Assembly: GCA_019454665.1 (NCBI GenBank)
Contig: JACFNW010000134.1
Coordinates: 1 to 6,477, forward strand
Source of the DNA: Fimbriimonadaceae bacterium
Lineage (GTDB): Bacteria; Armatimonadota; Fimbriimonadia; Fimbriimonadales; Fimbriimonadaceae
Direction of reading: 5' to 3'
DNA: 6,477 nucleotides
Made by a program: the position numbers and the translations under genes. This document shows positions 1 through 4,622 of this stretch, in pieces (within the stretch, counting starts at the first letter, position 1; the number at the start of each line of letters is the position of its first letter). The notes beneath the pieces were generated by a model, which saw only the letters and a list, made by a program, of their open reading frames with translations, was not told where the DNA came from and ran no database searches.

Positions 1-493
1 CGCCGAGCAAGTGACGGGCGGAGTAGATCTGTCCGGCGTGGTACGCGACGTGATAGGCGGCGATTCGCAAGCGGTCGCGGACGGTGGTGACCCGGTCCCA
101 CGCATCGTCGAACACCTGGTCGGCAGGTAGATCGAGGGTAAGGGCCGCCTGATAGCAGCGTTGGTGCAGGTTCAGGTACTCGGCGGTGATGTCGGCGAGT
201 GTCAGCGCGGCGAGATCCTTCTCGATGGGCTTTTCGAGCATCGTGGGCGGCCAACCGAAGACATCGCGGGTCAGGACCGAGGTCTGCCACTCCTCGGGTG
301 GCTGCCCGAGAAGGTAGCGGAAGACGATGGACGCCTCCGATCGGGCGACATGGGCAAGGTGTTCGCTGATCGCCAGGAGATTGGGCGCTGGCCGTTGGTG
401 CAGGTGCTCCGCCGCGATCCCCCCGAGGACCAGGTCGGTCTCGAAGTACATCCAGTGCCACGTTTCAATCAGGCCGCGAACCTCGTTGTCCAT
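1..493 (-). CDS. DinB-superfamily protein, 3' end cut by window edge
   Basis: The minus strand reads open from an ATG at 493-491 to the window edge, giving 164 residues (MDNEVRGLIETWHWMYF...). The fold signature is the DinB/YfiT-like four-helix bundle: His45 and His48 in an 'SEHLAHVARSE' helix, and an H-x3-H pair (His148, His152) in 'AYHVAYHAGQ' near the C-terminus. These positions match the usual three-histidine divalent-metal site. Family members run about 150-170 residues, so probably only a few C-terminal residues are missing. The family includes damage-inducible proteins and thiol- or metal-dependent transferases; the substrate here cannot be told. There is no good Shine-Dalgarno before the ATG. 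A GATACT hexamer 6 nt upstream suggests a leaderless start. An in-frame GTG at 508-506, preceded by GGAAGG, is an alternative start adding five residues. The gene diverges from the sdpR-like gene. Confidence 0.85.
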   Translation of the reverse strand, partial: MDNEVRGLIETWHWMYFETDLVLGGIAAEHLHQRPAPNLLAISEHLAHVARSEASIVFRYLLGQPPEEWQTSVLTRDVFGWPPTMLEKPIEKDLAALTLADITAEYLNLHQRCYQAALTLDLPADQVFDDAWDRVTTVRDRLRIAAYHVAYHAGQIYSARHLLG

Positions 494-627
494 CGTCCGA
501 GTATCCACCAAACCTTCCGGAGGTGCTCAAGGCCGCGAGAGACACCCGCCCGCTGGGTCCACAGACCTCCCGAGCCCATCAAAACAGGGCATCATTTAGA
601 CGGATGGCTAAATAGCCCTCCGCACCT
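494..627. promoter_or_regulatory. Divergent intergenic region between dinB-like and sdpR-like genes
   Basis: This 134-bp spacer must hold the promoters for both divergent genes. On the minus strand, GATACT (505-500) resembles a -10 box, with TTGAGC (530-525) as a possible -35 separated by 19 bp, which is rather long. On the plus strand, an AT-rich block at 594-614 holds a palindrome and probably overlaps the -10 region of the sdpR-like gene. A GGAGGT/ACCTCC inverted pair (519-524 and 565-570) is also present but is short. The promoter calls are visual matches only. Confidence 0.4.
594..613. promoter_or_regulatory. Probable SdpR-type autorepressor operator
   Basis: A 20-bp dyad, ATTTAG-N8-CTAAAT, has perfect 6-bp arms and ends 14 bp before the ATG of the ArsR/SdpR-family gene. 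It is strikingly AT-rich within GC-rich surroundings. A symmetric site of this size suits a dimeric winged-helix ArsR-family repressor, and its position would let the bound protein block the core promoter. Autoregulation is inferred from position and symmetry; it is not shown by the sequence. Confidence 0.55.
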
Positions 628-909
628 ATGCGAGATCGCGTCTTCAAGGCACTGGCGGATCCAACCCGCCGCGAGATTCTCCGGTTGCTCGCCAAAGGCG
701 AAGCGACGGCGGGGGAATTGGCGGACCGGTTCCAGATCACCGCGCCTTCGATGTCCCACCACTTCAACGTGTTGAAGGACGCCGGGCTCATTGACGGCAG
801 ACGCGAAGGGCAGCAGATCGTGTACACGCTCAACACGACCGTGTACCAGGACGTGATCCGCAGCCTGATGGACCTGATCTCGTTGGAATCGAACGAGGAA
901 ACGCGATGA
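628..909 (+). CDS. sdpR: ArsR-family winged-helix repressor, SdpR-like
   Basis: The 93-residue product is a complete small ArsR/SmtB-type repressor. It starts with the family signature 'ALADPTRREIL' (residues 8-18). The helix-turn-helix follows at about 28-55, with the recognition helix in 'APSMSHHFNVLKDAGL', and then a beta-wing, 'GRREGQQIVYTLN' (57-69). It has no cysteines, so the CXC-type metal site of classical ArsR/SmtB sensors is absent. This fits the SdpR subgroup, which in Bacillus represses its own operon and is relieved through the membrane protein SdpI. The downstream gene is indeed SdpI-like and overlaps it by ATGA. No Shine-Dalgarno precedes the ATG; the operator-like dyad and probable promoter lie so close that the mRNA leader must be very short or absent. 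The family call is firm, while the SdpR role rests mainly on the neighbour. Confidence 0.9.
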   Translation: MRDRVFKALADPTRREILRLLAKGEATAGELADRFQITAPSMSHHFNVLKDAGLIDGRREGQQIVYTLNTTVYQDVIRSLMDLISLESNEETR

Positions 910-1547
910 CCACCCGCCGTGCGCTCCTGATCTGTCTGGTCCTTTGGCTCGCCGAGGCCGTGTTCTTTGCCGTCGTCTTCGGTCGGCTGCCCGATCGCGT
1001 GCCCACGCATTGGGACATCAACGGCAAGGTGGACGGCTGGATGTCGCCCGTGGCGGCCATCACGTTCAACCTGGTGCTGACCGCCCTGATGGCGGCGCTC
1101 ACCGCTGCGGGCCAGTGGCTCTCGCCCAAGGGCTACGAGCCAGCCCGGTTCCTGAGCGTGTGGAACTTCATCATGGTCACGGTGACGGCGTTCTGCGCGG
1201 CCATCGGGGTCTTGACGGTGGTGGCCGCGCTGAATCCTGATTTCGAAGCGGGGCGGCTCATCGTGGTGGCCGTGCTGATGCTGATCGCGCTGATCGGCAA
1301 CGTGATGGGCCAAACGCGCCAGAACTACTGGGCGGGCATCCGGACGCCTTGGACGCTGCAGAGCGTGCGCGTGTGGAACGAGACGCACCGAATCGCGGCG
1401 CGATGGATGGTCGGTGCGGGCGTTGTGGGCACGGTGCTGATTCTTTGCAACGCGCCGATGTGGATCGCCTTGGTGTTGATCTTCGCTTCGACGCTCGGGC
1501 CGGCGGCGTATTCGTTCGTGCTGTACCAGCGTTACGAGCGCGGGTGA
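906..1547 (+). CDS. sdpI: SdpI-family integral membrane protein
   Basis: The 213-residue product has about six hydrophobic segments (roughly 6-25, 49-69, 88-109, 117-133, 166-182 and 186-206) and sits in the cytoplasmic membrane. Two family marks are clear. One is the DUF1648-type 'LPDRVPTHWDINGKVDGW' loop at 28-45. The other is the SdpI signature 'GNVMG..R.NYWAGIRTPWTL' at 131-151, followed by 'VWNETHR' (156-162). In Bacillus subtilis, SdpI gives immunity to the SDP toxin and sequesters SdpR at the membrane. Here no toxin gene or toxin-maturation genes (sdpABC) are nearby, so a more general envelope-stress or signalling role is equally likely. The ATG overlaps the repressor's TGA, and GAGGA at 895-899 lies 6 nt upstream, a well-placed ribosome binding site. 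Length is normal for the family. Confidence 0.9.
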   Translation: MTTRRALLICLVLWLAEAVFFAVVFGRLPDRVPTHWDINGKVDGWMSPVAAITFNLVLTALMAALTAAGQWLSPKGYEPARFLSVWNFIMVTVTAFCAAIGVLTVVAALNPDFEAGRLIVVAVLMLIALIGNVMGQTRQNYWAGIRTPWTLQSVRVWNETHRIAARWMVGAGVVGTVLILCNAPMWIALVLIFASTLGPAAYSFVLYQRYERG

Positions 1548-1593
1548 GATCGAGCAGGCACGGTGCCGCGTCTCTATAGGCTCCCTCCCCCGG

Positions 1594-1628
1594 CCCCTCC
1601 CTCAGACACGATCATTCCGAGGGAGGGG
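1594..1628. repeat. Perfect 10-bp GC-rich hairpin between operons
   Basis: CCCCTCCCTC (1594-1603) pairs perfectly with GAGGGAGGGG (1619-1628) around a 15-nt loop. No T-run follows on either strand, so it is not a classical intrinsic terminator, although it could still slow polymerase or stabilise the end of the sdpRI mRNA. A further C/T tract (1581-1591) precedes it. A similar C/T-rich motif occurs at the right end of the window, which raises the possibility of a dispersed intergenic repeat. Confidence 0.6.
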
Positions 1629-1676
1629 AGACCAATCCAGAATATGCCCCGCGCGCCTTCCGGCCCCGGCTGGCCG

Positions 1677-1682
1677 TACAAT
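1677..1682 (+). promoter_or_regulatory. Candidate -10 box for the transporter operon
   Basis: TACAAT matches the TATAAT consensus at five of six positions and ends 9 nt before the chosen ATG at 1692. Transcription would then begin at or within a few bases of the start codon, giving a leaderless mRNA; this agrees with the absence of a Shine-Dalgarno. No convincing -35 element is seen about 17 bp upstream. Confidence 0.4.
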
Positions 1683-1691
1683 GAAGCAACG

Positions 1692-4130
1692 ATGACCCGA
1701 AGATGGATCCTCGCGGCTGGCGCAATGGCGATGGCGTGGTGCGCCGCGCCCGCCGTCTCCGCCAAGGACGAGCGGCAGACCGTCGTTGTGTGGGGCCTCG
1801 GGCTCGGCCCCGATTCCAAGGGCCTCGAAGCCACGATCCGGGAGTTCGAGAAGCGCTGGCCGCAGTACAAGATCCGCATCCTCAGCATGGGCGCGGGGCG
1901 AATGAACCCCCAAAAGCTCATGACCAGCATCGTCGGCAACGTCCCGCCCGACGCCATCCACCAAGACCGGTTCACCATCGGCGACTGGGCCAGCCGAGGC
2001 GCGTTCCGCCCGCTCGACGACCTGATGGCCCGAGACGCCGGCAAGGACCCCTACACCCCCCGGCCCGACCAGTACTACGAAGCCACCTGGCAGGAAGCCA
2101 GCTACAACGGGCAGGTGTACGCCATCCCCATGGCAGCGGACAACCGCGCCCTCTACTGGAATCGCAAGATCTTCCGCGAGAAGGCCAAGGAACTGCGCGC
2201 CGCAGGCCTGGACCCCGAGCGTCCGCCGCGCACGTGGAGCGAATTGCTCGCCTACGGCAAGGTCCTCACCGAGTACAACCCCGATGGCAAGACGCTCAAG
2301 CGGGCGGGATTCCTGCCCAACTTCGGCAACTCATGGCTGTACATGTACGCGTTCCAGATGAACGCGAGCTTCATGTCCCCCGACGGCCGGACGTGCACGC
2401 TCTACACCCCCGAAGCCGAGAAAGCCCTCGAGTTCATCGTCAAGGGCTACGATCAGGTGGGCGGCTACGAGAACGCCAAGGCGTTCGAAACGGGCTTTCA
2501 GGGCGGCGAGAACGACCCGTTCATCATCGGCAAAGTTGCCATGAAGATAGACGGCGACTGGATCATCGGCAGCCTTGCCCGCTACGGCCCCAACCTCGAT
2601 TTCGCCACCGCGCCGCCCCCGGTGCCCGACGACCGCTACCACAAACGGGGCGCGTTCGCAAACGAGACCGAAACCTACGTGTCCTGGGTGGGCGGGTTCA
2701 GCTACGCCATCCCCAACGGGGCGCGCAACGTGGACGGCGGGTGGCAGTGGATCAAGTGGGCGACGAGCACCGAGGCCCGACTGATCGACATGGCCGCCCA
2801 ACGCGATTGGGAGCGGCGACGCGGACGCACGTTTGTCCCCCGCATCCAGGCGAACAAGGAGACGAACGAGAAGATGTTCGTTCAGTTCAAGCCCGGCGAC
2901 CCCAAGTTCGCCGAAGCCGTGCGGACGCACATAGACCTCATGCCCGTCTCGCGGATGCGTCCAGTGACTTTCGTTGGTCAGCCCCTTTGGGACGAACACG
3001 TGCGCGCGATGGAGGCCGCCGCGCTGCATCGCAAGTCTCCCGCGCAGGCGCTCAAGGACGGCCAAGCCGTCGTTCAGCGCGAACTCGATGCCGTTCTGGG
3101 GGCGTCGGCGTACCCGACGCTCGACATGCGCTTGCCCCAAGGCATCGGCATCGGCCTGACGGTGGCGGCCGTGATCGGCTGGATGGTCTGGCTCAAGCGT
3201 CAGCGCCTCGGCCCGCTCGCGAGGGCCGAAGCCAACTGGGCGTACGTGTTCATCGCGCCTTGGCTGATCGGCTTTCTGGTGTTCACGCTGGGCCCGATGG
3301 TGGCTTCGTTGTTCTTCAGCTTCACCCAGTACAACGTGCTTTCCCCCGCACGGTGGGTCGGCGTGAAGAACTACACCGACCTGTTCGCCGGCGACTGGGT
3401 GAACATGTCGAAGGCGCTCTACAACACGCTGTATCTGGCCGGGATCGGCGTGCCGCTGGGCGTGGCGACCGGCTTGGCCGTGGCCCTGCTGCTGAACTCG
3501 GCGGTGCGCGGGATGCGCTACTACCGGACCCTGTTTTACATGCCGGCCATCGTGCCGACCGTGGCTAGCGCCGTCCTGTGGATATGGCTGCTCACCAGCG
3601 ACCCCAACAAGGGCCTGATCAACGCGGCCTGGAACGCGACGTTCTCCCAGTGGTTTGGCACGCCGCCGCCGGGATGGCTGAACGCCGAGGCGTGGGCCAA
3701 GCCGTCGCTCATCCTGATGGGCATGTGGGGCGCGGGCAGCGGCATGATCCTATGGCTCGCGGGCCTCAAGGGAGTCCCCGGCCAACTCTACGAAGCGGCT
3801 TCGATCGACGGCGCGACGCCGCGCCAGCAGTTCTGGGCCGTGACGTTGCCGCAACTCAGCCCGATCGTGTTCTTCAATCTCGTGATGGGCTTTATCGGGG
3901 CGTTGCAGGAATTCGATCGGGTGTACGTGATGAAGCCCGCCGAGGGCTCCGCCGGACCCGCAGACTCGCTGCTCGTGCCCGTGTACCACCTGTTCGTGAA
4001 CGGGTTCAACTACTTCAAGATGGGCTACGCCAGCGCCTTGGCCTGGGTCATCTTCGGGGTCATCCTGCTGCTGACGGCCTTCCAATTCAAACTCGCCCCA
4101 CGCTGGGTGCATTACGAGGCGGAGAAGTGA
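1692..4130 (+). CDS. Fused solute-binding protein and MalF-like permease of a CUT1-type sugar ABC importer
   Basis: The start is set at ATG 1692, giving 812 residues, because it opens a proper signal peptide (MTRRWILAAGAMAMA..., likely cleaved after 'AVSA' at 24). The frame is open further upstream, but that part runs through a hairpin and is proline-rich and unlike protein. Residues about 28-470 form an extracytoplasmic solute-binding domain of the carbohydrate type ('TVVVWGLGLG', then 'IREFEKRWPQYKIRI'). Residues 486-502 form an extra membrane helix, followed by a basic stretch, 'KRQRLGPLAR'. Residues about 515-812 form a MalF-like permease with some six helices and a clear EAA loop, 'EAASIDGATPRQQFWAVTLP' (701-720), which docks the ATPase. 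The basic linker fits an N-out binding domain tethered by the anchor, with the permease starting in the cytoplasm. The substrate is probably a sugar or oligosaccharide, but this is not resolved. The second permease lies downstream; no ATPase gene is present. Confidence 0.9.
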   Translation: MTRRWILAAGAMAMAWCAAPAVSAKDERQTVVVWGLGLGPDSKGLEATIREFEKRWPQYKIRILSMGAGRMNPQKLMTSIVGNVPPDAIHQDRFTIGDWASRGAFRPLDDLMARDAGKDPYTPRPDQYYEATWQEASYNGQVYAIPMAADNRALYWNRKIFREKAKELRAAGLDPERPPRTWSELLAYGKVLTEYNPDGKTLKRAGFLPNFGNSWLYMYAFQMNASFMSPDGRTCTLYTPEAEKALEFIVKGYDQVGGYENAKAFETGFQGGENDPFIIGKVAMKIDGDWIIGSLARYGPNLDFATAPPPVPDDRYHKRGAFANETETYVSWVGGFSYAIPNGARNVDGGWQWIKWATSTEARLIDMAAQRDWERRRGRTFVPRIQANKETNEKMFVQFKPGDPKFAEAVRTHIDLMPVSRMRPVTFVGQPLWDEHVRAMEAAALHRKSPAQALKDGQAVVQRELDAVLGASAYPTLDMRLPQGIGIGLTVAAVIGWMVWLKRQRLGPLARAEANWAYVFIAPWLIGFLVFTLGPMVASLFFSFTQYNVLSPARWVGVKNYTDLFAGDWVNMSKALYNTLYLAGIGVPLGVATGLAVALLLNSAVRGMRYYRTLFYMPAIVPTVASAVLWIWLLTSDPNKGLINAAWNATFSQWFGTPPPGWLNAEAWAKPSLILMGMWGAGSGMILWLAGLKGVPGQLYEAASIDGATPRQQFWAVTLPQLSPIVFFNLVMGFIGALQEFDRVYVMKPAEGSAGPADSLLVPVYHLFVNGFNYFKMGYASALAWVIFGVILLLTAFQFKLAPRWVHYEAEK

Positions 4131-4186
4131 GGGTTCAGGGTTCAGTGTTCAGGATTCGGGGTTCAGGGTTCAGGATTCAGCGTTCA
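4131..4186 (+). repeat. Left heptad array, eight GGGTTCA-like units
   Basis: Eight consecutive 7-bp units are in exact phase from 4131: GGGTTCA twice, GTGTTCA, GGATTCG, GGGTTCA twice, GGATTCA and GCGTTCA. The array begins directly after the TGA of the upstream gene. Variation is concentrated in the second and third positions of the unit, while TTC is invariant. The sequence reads open through the array in the frame of the downstream four-helix-bundle gene, but no start codon occurs there. Confidence 0.9.
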
Positions 4187-4196
4187 GATGGCGTGC

Positions 4197-4202
4197 GGAG
4201 GG
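4197..4202 (+). promoter_or_regulatory. Ribosome binding site deciding a TTG start
   Basis: GGAGGG lies 4 nt before the TTG at 4207 and is the only good Shine-Dalgarno near the start of the four-helix-bundle gene. It supports TTG as the start. An ATG at 4203 is out of frame and meets a stop at 4224-4226 after seven codons. Confidence 0.55.
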
Positions 4203-4206
4203 ATGG

Positions 4207-4596
4207 TTGGCGTACCAGTCGTTTGAAGAGCTAGAGGTGTGGAAGCGGTCGAAGGGCGTCGCCGTGCTGATCTACGCGTGCCTGCGGGACTGCCGCGACT
4301 TCAGTCTCCGCGACCAGATGCAGCGATCGGCGGTTTCGATTCCGTCGAACCTCGCCGAGGGTGCTGAGCGTGGTGGATTGGACTATGCTCGTTACCTGAA
4401 AATCGCCCTCGGTTCCGCCGCAGAACTGCGGACCCAGTGCTACATTGCGCGAGATGTCGGCGCTCTGAAATCCGAAGATGCCGAGACCCTGGTCGCCGAG
4501 CTCAAGGAGATTTCGCGGATGCTCTCCAGTTTGTCGCGAACCGTGACCACCCGTGCCAAGACGCCTTCAGCCAGCACCTCCGGCCCTGAACACTGA
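4207..4596 (+). CDS. Four-helix-bundle protein, 23S rRNA intervening-sequence protein family
   Basis: The 129-residue product carries the full family pattern (Pfam 23S_rRNA_IVP, TIGR02436). It opens with 'SFEELEVWKRSKG' (5-17), then 'LRDQMQRSAVSIPSNLAEG' (34-52), then 'YLKIALGSAAELRTQ' (63-77), and ends with a leucine-rich fourth helix to about residue 110. The last 18 residues are a low-complexity S/T/A/P tail. The tail runs into the right repeat array, which supplies the TGA stop. The fold is related to the Avd accessory protein of diversity-generating retroelements, which binds nucleic acid and a reverse transcriptase; no reverse transcriptase is seen here. Its cellular role is unknown. 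It separates two subunits of one transporter and has no functional link to them, so it looks like a passenger. The TTG start is supported by GGAGGG and by the usual position of the 'LEVW' motif. Confidence 0.85.
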   Translation: MAYQSFEELEVWKRSKGVAVLIYACLRDCRDFSLRDQMQRSAVSIPSNLAEGAERGGLDYARYLKIALGSAAELRTQCYIARDVGALKSEDAETLVAELKEISRMLSSLSRTVTTRAKTPSASTSGPEH

Positions 4597-4614
4597 AACC
4601 TGAACCCTGAACAC
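4587..4614 (-). repeat. Right heptad array, four units inverted relative to the left array
   Basis: Four units run in exact 7-bp phase: TGAACAC, TGAAACC, TGAACCC and TGAACAC. On the opposite strand they read GTGTTCA, GGGTTCA, GGTTTCA and GTGTTCA, so they are the same repeat as the left array in inverted orientation. A degenerate fifth unit, TTGAGAC (4615-4621), may follow. The TGA at 4594-4596, within the second unit, is the stop codon of the four-helix-bundle gene. Confidence 0.85.
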
Positions 4615-4622
4615 TTGAGACC

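Larger units (their letters stand above)
4131..4621 (+). mobile_element. Putative IVS-like cassette: four-helix-bundle gene between inverted heptad arrays
   Basis: The segment starts at the base after the stop codon of the binding-protein/permease gene and ends one base before the ATG of the second permease gene. It holds a complete gene of the 23S rRNA intervening-sequence protein family, flanked by 7-bp repeat arrays in opposite orientations (4131-4186 and 4587-4614). In the mRNA these could pair and loop out the gene. The same protein family is known inside inverted-repeat-bounded IVS elements in 23S rRNA genes of some bacteria. Mobility is an inference. No transposase, obvious target duplication or attachment site is seen. 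Confidence 0.4.

Noticed and set aside
161..775. A 204-codon plus-strand frame crossing the left region
   Set aside because: It runs antisense to the DinB-like gene, through the divergent promoter region and into the repressor gene in another frame, and has no family features.
1594..1630. Intrinsic terminator for the sdpRI operon
   Set aside because: The stem is perfect, but no T-run follows on either strand and the 15-nt loop is large, so it is listed only as a hairpin repeat.
1563..1691. A 43-residue N-terminal extension of the binding-protein/permease gene from GTG 1563
   Set aside because: It would translate through the GC-rich hairpin, is proline-rich, and would bury the signal peptide that begins at ATG 1692.
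1703..3568. A 621-codon plus-strand frame inside the binding-protein/permease gene
   Set aside because: The Arg/Pro/His-rich composition is typical of an off-frame reading of GC-rich coding sequence, and it fully overlaps a well-supported gene.
4207..4596. Diversity-generating retroelement accessory gene (avd)
   Set aside because: The fold family is related, but there is no reverse transcriptase, template repeat or variable-repeat target in the window, and the sequence motifs fit the general 23S IVS-protein family.
4131..4614. CRISPR array
   Set aside because: The units are 7 bp with no spacers between them and occur in inverted orientation on the two sides of a gene, which is unlike a CRISPR array.
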